From Crenarchaeota archaeon SCGC AAA471-B05 (GTDB taxonomy: Archaea > Thermoproteota > Thermoprotei > Gearchaeales > Gearchaeaceae), in assembly GCA_000380705.1 (NCBI GenBank), contig AQYM01000032.1, positions 69,046 to 86,726 on the forward strand: a stretch of DNA of 17,681 nt, read 5' to 3'. Under the pieces are notes generated by a model, which saw only the letters and a list, made by a program, of their open reading frames with translations, ran no database searches and was not told the DNA's origin. Shown in pieces: positions 1 to 6,502 of the stretch (the first letter of the stretch is position 1; each line of letters begins with the position of its first letter). The translations under genes and the position numbers were made by a program.

Positions 1-8
1 TAATAGTA

Positions 9-1730
9 ATGCTTATAATAGCTATATCTCTTATAACATATACTTTTCTACCTCAACAACCTTCTCAACCTTTAACAAAACATACTTATGATTTTATTAT
101 TTTTGACATATTCTCAGCCAAAGTTGAACAACCAGTTACGAATTTAACAGTTACTGTAATAGGAAAGAATTATAACGTAAGTTACGACAAGCCTAATAAA
201 AGAGATCCTATATTAGGAGGGGATTTTGTTTATTCTTTTTCCAATTTAACAAGAGGTGAAACCTATACTATTAAAATTTTTTCAGAAGAAAAAGTTCTTT
301 TATACAATAAAACATTTACGGTTTATGAAGATAAGTCAGAAAGAATAACGTTAAACACACAACCTTTAACAGTTTCAGTATTTGTTAATGATTTACCAGC
401 AAAAATACCTTTTAACATTACCATTAAAAGCCTAGAAAAAAATATTGAAATAAATAAAACTTTACAAGCTGGAGGTAATTTAAAAATAAGCGAACTACCT
501 TTAGGAACTTATAATATTAAAATTAAATATAAAAAAATCACCCTCAACGAAACGATGTTAAACTTAACTGGGACAATACCTTCTTTAACGATTCGTACTA
601 ACTTATATAATTCCACAATTTATGTCTTTGATCAAAATAATAAGGAAGTCGATAATGTATTTCTTGATATAATTTACGATAACGAAATTATAGATAGTTT
701 AGTTTCTTCAAAGAACAAGTTTGAGTTGAAATTTTTACCTCCTTTGAAGTATAATTTAGTTTTCAAGATATACGGGGTTAATTTAACAGTAGAACCTGAA
801 CCTATATTGGATTTAAGCAAGGAGATAAAATCTAATTATAATTATACAATCTTTCTAGGTAATCTTACTTTAAAGGTAAAATACGATGATGGAAAAAGTG
901 CAAGGGCACTTAAAATATCTATTAACGATCTTTATAATACTTTTACTGGAGCCGACGGTAACGCTACTTTAATAAATATTCCTGCGAAATCCAAATTTGA
1001 GCTTAATATTTATCGAGATATATTAGTGGCTAAAATTCCTGTAGAAATATCTCCTTCAAATAATACGTTAGAAATAACTATAAATAAAACTAAATTACAA
1101 TTTAATGTAACCTATCATTCAACTTTTGGTGGTGAGATAAAGGGTTATACTATAATTCATGACCAATTTAATAAAACAATTCTTTTGAAAACGGAAATAA
1201 GTAATCATACGTTGGATATTCTTCCAGGAAATTACTATATCGCATCCTATATAATTAATCCGTTGAATGAAAGCGTTAATATATATTCTAAATTCATTGC
1301 TATAAATAAAACGATAACTGTTAACATAACAATTCCAGTAGGCTTTAGATTAAACGTAAATACCAATTATCCTACTGTAAATGTTTATCTTTACTATGTT
1401 AATCTTAAAGGTAATGAAACTTTGGTTGATAAAAAGGTCGGTTCATTGGTATCATTTTATAATTTATACGTTGGTTCTTATAAAATACTTATTAAAACTG
1501 AAAATCTTGAATTAAGTAAAATAATTACGATAAATTCTACGTCTGAACCAGAAATAAATATAAGCTTTAATTTAACTCCTTCAAATAATATAAACAGTTA
1601 TATTTTCAACACTCTATTACTCGCATTGATTTTATTAATTATTTCCATCACTTTCTTTAATTACTCATATAAAGCGTATAAAAAGAAAAAGGAAATTTTA
1701 AAGGGTGAAAAAATTGATAATAAAAAATGA
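9..1730 (+). CDS. Secreted, C-terminally anchored, densely N-glycosylated protein (N-terminus probably incomplete)
   Basis: I do not recognise a named family. The protein (573 aa from the first ATG) has a hydrophobic N-terminus, a long extracellular part, one transmembrane helix at about residues 532-552, and a Lys-rich tail ending in DNKK, which fits a cell-surface protein with a cytoplasmic tail. The ectodomain is a run of short beta-rich segments with recurring LTVKV/LPLGTYNIKI-like phrases, resembling serial Ig-like or carboxypeptidase-regulatory-type domains. It holds about 25 Asn-X-Ser/Thr sequons, so heavy N-glycosylation is likely. The reading frame is open to the window edge (codons ATA GTA precede the ATG), and the signal peptide as called lacks a basic N-region, so the true start probably lies upstream. 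An agmatinase-family gene follows 10 nt downstream on the same strand. Function is unknown: a surface-layer-associated or adhesion role is only a guess. Confidence 0.75.
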   Translation: MLIIAISLITYTFLPQQPSQPLTKHTYDFIIFDIFSAKVEQPVTNLTVTVIGKNYNVSYDKPNKRDPILGGDFVYSFSNLTRGETYTIKIFSEEKVLLYNKTFTVYEDKSERITLNTQPLTVSVFVNDLPAKIPFNITIKSLEKNIEINKTLQAGGNLKISELPLGTYNIKIKYKKITLNETMLNLTGTIPSLTIRTNLYNSTIYVFDQNNKEVDNVFLDIIYDNEIIDSLVSSKNKFELKFLPPLKYNLVFKIYGVNLTVEPEPILDLSKEIKSNYNYTIFLGNLTLKVKYDDGKSARALKISINDLYNTFTGADGNATLINIPAKSKFELNIYRDILVAKIPVEISPSNNTLEITINKTKLQFNVTYHSTFGGEIKGYTIIHDQFNKTILLKTEISNHTLDILPGNYYIASYIINPLNESVNIYSKFIAINKTITVNITIPVGFRLNVNTNYPTVNVYLYYVNLKGNETLVDKKVGSLVSFYNLYVGSYKILIKTENLELSKIITINSTSEPEINISFNLTPSNNINSYIFNTLLLALILLIISITFFNYSYKAYKKKKEILKGEKIDNKK

Positions 1731-1740
1731 TTAATCAGTA

Positions 1741-2655
1741 ATGAGTACGGATTTTAAATTTGGTAGCTCTTTTTTTATAAATAAGTTGTATAAAGAGTTT
1801 TGTGGGATACAAAAATCTTACAAAGAAGCACAGTATATAATAATTGGAATACCGTATGAAACCACAGTTACATATAGGCCAGGAACAAAATTTGCCCCTT
1901 CTTATATAAGAGAAGCTTCGACAAATATAGAAACTTATTGCATATTATCCAAAATGTATTTTGAGGATGTAGAATTTTATGACATAGGAGATATAGACGT
2001 AAATGGAGTTAAAATAGAAGAAGCTCTAAGAAGGATTTCAATGGTTATAGAAGATATAAAAAGAGAAAATAAGTTTCCTGTTTGTATAGGCGGTGAACAT
2101 TCGATAACTTATGGAATTGTAAGAAGTATAAAACCTGATACTTTGGTAATATTTGATGCTCATTTAGATTTGAGAGACGAATATCCTATAACAATCAAAT
2201 ATGGTCATGCTACAGTTATGAGAAGAATTTATGAAGATTTAGGAATTGATAACATTATTTATATTGGTAGTAGAGCATTTTCTAAAGAGGAATTTAACTT
2301 TGCAACAAAGAAAGGATTTAAAATATTCTCATCTGATGAGATAAATGAGAATATAAAATATATCATCGATGAATTATCCGATTTGCTAAACAAATCTAAA
2401 AGATTGTATATTTCAGTTGACATGGATGTTTTTGACCCTTCAGTTGCTCCAGGAGTAGGAACACCTGAACCTTATGGAATTAATTTTAAAGATTTCTTAA
2501 ACATTATCAAAAACGTTTTAGACAAAAGGATAGAAGGTTTTGATATCGTAGAAACTTCGCCATTATTTGATAATGGGATATCTTCTGTTTTAGCGGCAAA
2601 AATAATTTTTGAATGCGTAAGTTTCCTTTATAAAAAGAGCAAAACGAAAGGTTAA
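1741..2655 (+). CDS. speB: Agmatinase / ureohydrolase (arginase) family enzyme
   Basis: This is a 304-aa binuclear-manganese hydrolase of the arginase/agmatinase/formiminoglutamase superfamily. The metal-binding motifs are all present: GGEHS with His120, FDAHLD with Asp139, His141 and Asp143, and SVDMDVFDP with Asp227 and Asp229. Glu271 sits where the family binds the guanidinium group. Length is normal for archaeal agmatinases. The expected reaction is agmatine + water to putrescine + urea, a polyamine-synthesis step, and archaeal family members can also act on agmatine-modified precursors of hypusine. The assignment to agmatine rather than another guanidino substrate comes from family and length, not from a diagnostic residue. 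It follows the surface-protein gene by 10 nt without a clear ribosome-binding site. Its stop codon overlaps the stop of the convergent Rpo12-like gene by 4 nt. Confidence 0.85.
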   Translation: MSTDFKFGSSFFINKLYKEFCGIQKSYKEAQYIIIGIPYETTVTYRPGTKFAPSYIREASTNIETYCILSKMYFEDVEFYDIGDIDVNGVKIEEALRRISMVIEDIKRENKFPVCIGGEHSITYGIVRSIKPDTLVIFDAHLDLRDEYPITIKYGHATVMRRIYEDLGIDNIIYIGSRAFSKEEFNFATKKGFKIFSSDEINENIKYIIDELSDLLNKSKRLYISVDMDVFDPSVAPGVGTPEPYGINFKDFLNIIKNVLDKRIEGFDIVETSPLFDNGISSVLAAKIIFECVSFLYKKSKTKG

Positions 2656-2810
2656 TCAGCTTTTACTATTTTAGCTGCAGGTCTTTTACTTTTAATCAGA
2701 ATTTTCGAATCACAATAAATACACGAAAAATTTCTTACAATAATGCTTCTTTCTTTAATTTCTTCATAAGTTATTTTTCTTCCACATTTTATGCATTGAT
2801 ATTCGGTCAT
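2652..2810 (-). CDS. rpoP: Rpo12-like RNA polymerase subunit P (zinc ribbon, 52 aa)
   Basis: This small gene reads from ATG at 2810 to TAA at 2652-2654. The product has two CxxC pairs (Cys6/Cys9 and Cys30/Cys33) that should bind one zinc, followed by a basic segment and the C-terminal tail RPAAKIVKAD. That tail is the hallmark of archaeal Rpo12/RpoP, the homologue of eukaryotic Rpb12/RPC10, and resembles the KPTIKIVKAI-type ending I recall for Sulfolobus Rpo12. It should be a small structural subunit of RNA polymerase. The spacing between the CxxC pairs looks about four residues longer than in the Sulfolobus protein as I remember it, so this could be a divergent paralogue rather than the main subunit. 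A TATA-like element at 2835-2844 (minus strand) would give a nearly leaderless transcript. The gene converges on speB with overlapping stop codons. Confidence 0.82.
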   Translation of the reverse strand: MTEYQCIKCGRKITYEEIKERSIIVRNFSCIYCDSKILIKSKRPAAKIVKAD

Positions 2811-2834
2811 GATTAAAATTTAAAGCATAACTTC

Positions 2835-2844
2835 AATATAAACT
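2835..2844 (-). promoter_or_regulatory. TATA-like promoter element of the Rpo12-like gene
   Basis: On the minus strand this reads AGTTTATATT, an archaeal TATA-type box. Its centre is about 29 nt upstream of the ATG at 2810, so transcription would begin within a few bases of the start codon. Confidence 0.45.
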
Positions 2845-2920
2845 TTTCATATTGGTTTTAAAGCTTATTGTCAATCTCGCTATTTATGGCTGAGATAGGT
2901 TAGTTTATGCTTTAGATAAA

Positions 2921-2931
2921 ATTTATAAATC
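2921..2931 (+). promoter_or_regulatory. TATA box for the uORF-aIF1-zinc ribbon transcript
   Basis: ATTTATAAATC is a near-ideal archaeal TATA box. Its centre lies about 26-31 nt upstream of the ATG at 2957, not of the aIF1 start. The predicted transcript therefore begins at or just before position 2957 and reads first through a 20-codon ORF. Confidence 0.6.
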
Positions 2932-2956
2932 TTTAAAAACAAATTTAAATTAACTA

Positions 2957-3019
2957 ATGGAAGAGAGGATAGAAAAAATCTTAAGTAACAGAATAAAGGC
3001 ATGGAGGGTGAAAATTTGA
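2957..3019 (+). CDS. Possible 20-codon leaderless upstream ORF preceding aIF1
   Basis: An ATG at 2957 sits where a leaderless transcript from the TATA box at 2921-2931 should start. It opens a 20-codon frame (MEERIEKIL at the start, KAWRVKI at the end) that stops at TGA 3017-3019. That stop overlaps the probable TTG start of aIF1 at 3016-3018 in a TTGA arrangement typical of translational coupling. The purine-rich stretch serving as the aIF1 ribosome-binding site lies inside its last codons. The peptide is charged and not recognised. It may be a regulatory leader, or simply a chance frame in a 5' untranslated region. Only conservation in relatives would show whether the peptide or just the coupling matters. 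Confidence 0.35.
   Translation: MEERIEKILSNRIKAWRVKI
3003..3011 (+). promoter_or_regulatory. Ribosome-binding site deciding the aIF1 start
   Basis: GGAGGGTGA contains both GGAGG and GGTGA, matching the archaeal anti-Shine-Dalgarno sequence. It ends 4 nt before TTG 3016. Because ATG 3001 lies immediately 5' of it, this site supports TTG 3016 as the real start. It lies inside the last codons of the upstream 20-codon ORF. Confidence 0.55.
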
Positions 3020-3309
3020 GCGAAAACTTATCTATTGACGAATTCAGTGAAATACTTGAAACATTAGATAAAGAGCAAAAAAGGATCAAAATAAGGATAG
3101 AAAAAAGAAAATTTGGAAAGGATGTTACAATAATAGAAGGAATATCTGAAGATTCGGCTCCTGAAGTAGCACGTATACTTAAAACAAAATTGGCTTGTGG
3201 AGGAACCTATAAAAACGGAAAAATAGAATTACAAGGTGATCATAGAATTAATGCAAAAAATATTTTAATTTCAATGGGTTATCCTGAAAGTAACATTACT
3301 ATAGAATGA
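3016..3309 (+). CDS. sui1: Translation initiation factor aIF1 (SUI1/eIF1 family)
   Basis: The 97-aa product is an archaeal eIF1/SUI1-fold protein. It carries the family core RKFGKDVTIIEG (residues 31-42) and the signature LACGGTYKNGKIELQGDHR (59-77), ending in MGYPESN. aIF1 binds the small ribosomal subunit and helps discriminate correct start codons. I chose TTG 3016 over the in-frame ATG at 3001 for two reasons. The product then begins MSENL, as I recall for Sulfolobus aIF1, and a purine-rich GGAGGGTGA at 3003-3011 lies 4 nt upstream, whereas ATG 3001 has only a weak site. The N-terminus lacks the Cys/CGGLP segment seen in many archaeal aIF1 proteins. The stop overlaps the ATG of the following zinc-ribbon gene (ATGA), so the two are coupled. 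Confidence 0.88.
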   Translation: MSENLSIDEFSEILETLDKEQKRIKIRIEKRKFGKDVTIIEGISEDSAPEVARILKTKLACGGTYKNGKIELQGDHRINAKNILISMGYPESNITIE

Positions 3310-3494
3310 CTTTAAAAGATGTAATAAAATCTTTGAAAAGAAATAAAAGATATGATTTAAGATGTCCTGTTTGCAGAGGTAAAAATATAGTTAAACTACA
3401 TTCTTTGGAATGGTTAATGCCTCAAATGTATTATTGTATAGAGTGCGGTTACCAAGGAAACCTACTAGTGGAATTTGAAGATAATAATTTTTAA
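3306..3494 (+). CDS. Small zinc-ribbon protein, function unknown
   Basis: This 62-aa protein has a basic N-terminal helix (residues 1-18), then CPVC (Cys20, Cys23) and CIEC (Cys44, Cys47), forming a single zinc ribbon with a short acidic tail. It resembles the small nucleic-acid or ribosome-associated zinc ribbons common in Sulfolobales, but I cannot name a family. Its ATG overlaps the aIF1 stop codon (ATGA), so the two proteins are made from one message by coupled translation, which hints at a role in translation or transcription. The 3' end overlaps the convergent Trm112-like gene by 4 nt. Function remains unknown. Confidence 0.75.
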   Translation: MTLKDVIKSLKRNKRYDLRCPVCRGKNIVKLHSLEWLMPQMYYCIECGYQGNLLVEFEDNNF

Positions 3495-3877
3495 AGATGG
3501 AAAGGTAATCCATTTTTTAATATTTTTTCTGGTATTTTTTCCTTCCATTTATTTAAAAAATCCTTATCTTCCTTTTCATTTCTTAACTCATCAGGTAACA
3601 TAATAGGAATTTCATCAACTATAGGATACCATCTATTACAATTATTGCAAATTATAAGTCCTTCAACTATTTCTTTTTTTATACATTCTACACAGTTGAT
3701 CTCCAAAATATTTATATTATTTAAATAATTTGCTTTTAAGCCGCAATAGTCTTTACAAAATGGTGTTTGTACTTTTAGATCCTTATACTCGTAGTAAGTT
3801 TCACTAAAAATTATGTAGCTTAAAGGCCAACTTTTACAATGTGGACAAGCCAATAGATCTAGTAGTCTATATTTCAT
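3491..3877 (-). CDS. Trm112-family zinc protein with an extra cysteine cluster
   Basis: The ends match the Trm112/YcaR fold: LLDLLACPHC (Cys11, Cys14) near the N-terminus, and IICNNCNRWYPIVDEIPIML (Cys77, Cys80) later. Trm112 is a small scaffold that binds and activates several methyltransferases acting on tRNA, rRNA and release factors, and archaeal Trm112 does the same. At 128 aa this copy is about twice the size of minimal prokaryotic versions. The insert between the two halves carries four more cysteines (Cys41, Cys45, Cys62, Cys65), which may form a second zinc site. The C-terminus is charged. A TATA-like element at 3899-3907 on the minus strand puts the transcription start at the ATG. 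The partner methyltransferase is not in this window. Confidence 0.75.
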   Translation of the reverse strand: MKYRLLDLLACPHCKSWPLSYIIFSETYYEYKDLKVQTPFCKDYCGLKANYLNNINILEINCVECIKKEIVEGLIICNNCNRWYPIVDEIPIMLPDELRNEKEDKDFLNKWKEKIPEKILKNGLPFHL

Positions 3878-3898
3878 AAAATACTTTTAAAACTAAAA

Positions 3899-3907
3899 TA
3901 ATAAATT
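3899..3907 (-). promoter_or_regulatory. TATA-like element of the Trm112-family gene
   Basis: The minus strand reads AATTTATTA, centred about 26 nt upstream of the ATG at 3877. This is the spacing expected for a leaderless archaeal transcript. It lies in the 35-nt gap behind the upstream SIS gene, so the Trm112-like gene may be transcribed separately. Confidence 0.45.
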
Positions 3908-3912
3908 GTTTT

Positions 3913-5073
3913 TTAAATTATTGAGATTATCGAATGATACCAACTTAAAATATAATCGGGTAATCTTAATCCTCTCTTTTCTATTCTTTCAGCCAAAAAT
4001 AAAGGTAATGGACTTAATAAAAATGCTGCTTTTAGATAAAATCTATTAGGTTCTCCCTTAATATAAGGAGAGTTAATAACATAAGAATAATCTGATAGGG
4101 AATATATTGGAGAATTTTTATTTCCAACTATCGATATAACTTTACCGCCCATTTTTTTAAAGTTTTTACACCAACCGACAACTACTTCGGTTTCTCCGCT
4201 ATAAGATATAACTATAAATATATCTCCTGGTCTAGGCGTAGGAAGATTTACATCTCTAATTACATAAACAGCATCCCCTAAAACTCTTTTAATATGCCCA
4301 ATTCTAACTGCTGTCATTCTTGCTACTTCTAATCCACTACCTAAACCTCCCAGGAAGCATATTGACCTTTTTTCCAAATCTTCAACAACTTTTTTTATAA
4401 ATTCTATAGAACTTTTATCCTCGAATATCTCTTGAATTTCTTTAAATATGTTTTCAATATTTGAGAATATTGTATCAGCTGAAGCATCTTTATTCATAGC
4501 TTCTGCTATAGCTTGATATAAAACAGCACTTCCTAGTTCAAAAATATCAGTTAAAATTCCTGTTTCTCTAAATTCTTTAACTTCGGAAGAATTTTCTTGT
4601 ATAATTTGTCCTTTTAAATTAACTATAGAACCATATCTTGCACCTAACTTACCCAGTGGTGATTCAGGATCTGAAGTAACAACATCTATCCTATAATCCT
4701 TTACATTTCCAGTCTCGGATATGTATTGACCCAATTTTTGTGCATCTATTAAAGGAATAAGAGCTTTTCCGCTTCCAGAGTTTATAAGTAGACTCATAGG
4801 ACCATATTTGTTTCTTATTAATGGTGCTGCTTCGTATAAATCTCTTCCAGGAAATCCTATGTCACTTCTATCAAGTATTATTTTACCTTTATTCATTTTA
4901 GCTATTTCACTACATGCAATACTTAATGCTCCTTTTGACCTCCCTTCCCCACTTGGAACTATTACTCTTACCGAAAGTAAGTCGTAATAGAAAGATTCTA
5001 CTTCCTTTGCATTTAATGCTTTTATATTGTCAAATATTGTTAAAATATACTTAATATTCGCTTCTTCTATCAT
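3913..5073 (-). CDS. Tandem SIS-domain protein, hexulose-phosphate isomerase-like
   Basis: Two sugar-isomerase (SIS) modules lie in one 386-aa chain, numbered from ATG 5073; a TTG at 5079 is a weaker alternative start. The first module has VPSGEGRSKG (39-48), INSGSGK (97-103) and SDPESPLGKL (134-143). The second has LGGLGSGLEVAR (241-252), SYSGET (290-295) and NKNSPI (318-323). These phosphosugar-binding and NPxSPL-like phrases are typical of 6-phospho-3-hexuloisomerase and its relatives, normally single-domain proteins of about 180-200 aa that assemble as oligomers. The chain therefore looks like an internal duplication in which only the second module keeps the SGET motif. A link to archaeal pentose synthesis by the reverse ribulose monophosphate route is possible but unproven; phosphoglucose/phosphomannose isomerase is the other candidate. 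It is divergent from lpd across 40 nt. Confidence 0.7.
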   Translation of the reverse strand: MIEEANIKYILTIFDNIKALNAKEVESFYYDLLSVRVIVPSGEGRSKGALSIACSEIAKMNKGKIILDRSDIGFPGRDLYEAAPLIRNKYGPMSLLINSGSGKALIPLIDAQKLGQYISETGNVKDYRIDVVTSDPESPLGKLGARYGSIVNLKGQIIQENSSEVKEFRETGILTDIFELGSAVLYQAIAEAMNKDASADTIFSNIENIFKEIQEIFEDKSSIEFIKKVVEDLEKRSICFLGGLGSGLEVARMTAVRIGHIKRVLGDAVYVIRDVNLPTPRPGDIFIVISYSGETEVVVGWCKNFKKMGGKVISIVGNKNSPIYSLSDYSYVINSPYIKGEPNRFYLKAAFLLSPLPLFLAERIEKRGLRLPDYILSWYHSIISII

Positions 5074-5083
5074 TTCCAAATAA

Positions 5084-5090
5084 TATATTA
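5084..5090 (+). promoter_or_regulatory. TATA-like element of the lpd-lipB operon
   Basis: TATATTA is centred about 27 nt upstream of the lpd ATG at 5114, in the short divergent intergenic region shared with the SIS-domain gene. The mirrored element for that gene is probably at about 5094-5102 on the minus strand. The two promoters are so close that they probably interfere with or coordinate each other. Confidence 0.45.
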
Positions 5091-5113
5091 ATAAATAATA
5101 TTAAATTCATTTT

Positions 5114-6502
5114 ATGAGAAAATATGACGTTGCAATTGTAGGTGCAGGACCAGGAGGATATGTAGCAGCCATACGGTTAGGTCAGTTGGGTAAAAAGGTT
5201 GCTTTAATTGAAAGGGATAAAATTGGAGGAGTATGCTTAAATTACGGTTGTATCCCAACAAAGGCTATAATACATGTTGCTTATTTGTTTAAAAAAATAA
5301 AATGGTTAAGAGAAGTGGGATTAGAAATTCAAGAGGTCAAATTGGATTTTAAAAAAATTCAACAATGGAAAAATAGTGTTCTTGAAAGATTGCGCAAAGG
5401 TATAAATTATCTTTTAAATTCATATTCTGTCGAAATTTTTAAAGGCAATGCTTCCTTTGAAGATCATAACAAATTAAATGTAAAGGAAAGTGGCGAAGAA
5501 ATATACGCTGAAAATATAATAGTAGCAACTGGTTCTTTACCTTCAGAATTACCTAATATAAAAATAGACGGAAGATATGTAATAGATTCCACTTTTGCTT
5601 TGGAATTGGAAGAAATACCTAAGGATATAATAATAATAGGAGGAGGTGCTATAGGTTTAGAATTTGGGTGTGCATTTCAAAATTTTGGTAGTAACGTTTA
5701 TGTAGTAGAAATTATGGATCAACTTTTACCAGGCTTTGATAAAGAATTATCTGAAACCTTAAGGAGAATAATGGAAAGGAGGGGAGCAAAGATTTTTCTA
5801 AATTCCACTGTTTCTGAAATAAGCATATCAAATGATAAAATAAAAGCTATTTTAAATACTAAAACAGGAGTTGTAGAATTAGAAGCTGATAAAATTTTAT
5901 TAAGTATAGGTAGAAAACCTAATACAGAAGGCTTAAATATCGAAAATACTAAAATTCTCAGAAATAACAAAGGTTTTATTATTACAGATGAATACCAAAG
6001 AACCAACATTTCTAATATTTATGCCATAGGAGATATAACAGGTCCTCCATTTTTAGCTCATCGAGCTTCAAAACAAGGAATAATAGCTGCTGAAATAATA
6101 TCTGGTCTTAAAAGTGCTTTTGATTATAGAGCTATTCCTTCAGTTTATTTTACTGATCCTGAAATAGTTTCGGTTGGATTAAGCCAGGAAGAAGCAAGTA
6201 AAAATAGGGAAATATTAATAGGTAAGTTTCCTTTTTTAGCTTTAGGAAGAGCTTTGGCTTACGGATCCTCGGAGGGATTTGTAAAGGTTATAGCTGATAA
6301 AAAAACCAATATGATTTTAGGTATTCAAGCAATAGGAGAGGGGGTTTCTGATTTAAGTGGTGAGGCTGCGTTAGCTATAGAGATGGGTGCTACATTAGAA
6401 GATTTATCCTTTGTTATGCATCCACATCCAACTTTAACAGAATCTATAATGGAAGCAGCAGAAAACGCTTTAAAAAAAGCAATACATATTTTAAATAAAT
6501 GA
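5114..6502 (+). CDS. lpdA: Dihydrolipoamide dehydrogenase (E3)
   Basis: This is a full-length (462 aa) flavoprotein disulfide reductase. The FAD-binding GAGPGG motif is at residues 10-15, the redox disulfide GGVCLNYGC at Cys41/Cys46, the NAD-binding GGGAIG at 176-181, the second FAD motif AIGDITG at 304-310, and the catalytic HPHPTLTE with His438 and Glu443 in the C-terminal dimerisation domain. It reoxidises dihydrolipoyl groups with NAD+ in 2-oxoacid dehydrogenase complexes or the glycine cleavage system. No E1, E2 or H-protein gene is in the window, so its complex is unknown. The next gene, lipB, overlaps its stop codon (ATGA), linking E3 synthesis to lipoyl attachment. The nearby acyl-CoA genes make a branched-chain 2-oxoacid dehydrogenase an attractive partner, which is inference. 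Confidence 0.93.
   Translation: MRKYDVAIVGAGPGGYVAAIRLGQLGKKVALIERDKIGGVCLNYGCIPTKAIIHVAYLFKKIKWLREVGLEIQEVKLDFKKIQQWKNSVLERLRKGINYLLNSYSVEIFKGNASFEDHNKLNVKESGEEIYAENIIVATGSLPSELPNIKIDGRYVIDSTFALELEEIPKDIIIIGGGAIGLEFGCAFQNFGSNVYVVEIMDQLLPGFDKELSETLRRIMERRGAKIFLNSTVSEISISNDKIKAILNTKTGVVELEADKILLSIGRKPNTEGLNIENTKILRNNKGFIITDEYQRTNISNIYAIGDITGPPFLAHRASKQGIIAAEIISGLKSAFDYRAIPSVYFTDPEIVSVGLSQEEASKNREILIGKFPFLALGRALAYGSSEGFVKVIADKKTNMILGIQAIGEGVSDLSGEAALAIEMGATLEDLSFVMHPHPTLTESIMEAAENALKKAIHILNK

Noticed and set aside
2811..2956. A C/D-box small RNA in the largest intergenic gap
   Set aside because: A CTGA-like D box is present near 2890, but no RTGATGA C box or paired D' box could be found on either strand.
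3001..3015. ATG 3001 as the start of aIF1
   Set aside because: It lacks a good ribosome-binding site and lies 5' of the purine-rich site that serves TTG 3016; the MSENL N-terminus fits the family better. It remains the fallback if proteomics disagrees.
2880..3089. 69-aa reading frame on the minus strand opposite aIF1
   Set aside because: It is antisense to the promoter, upstream ORF and start of aIF1, low in complexity (Leu/Ser/Phe-rich), and has no recognisable motif.
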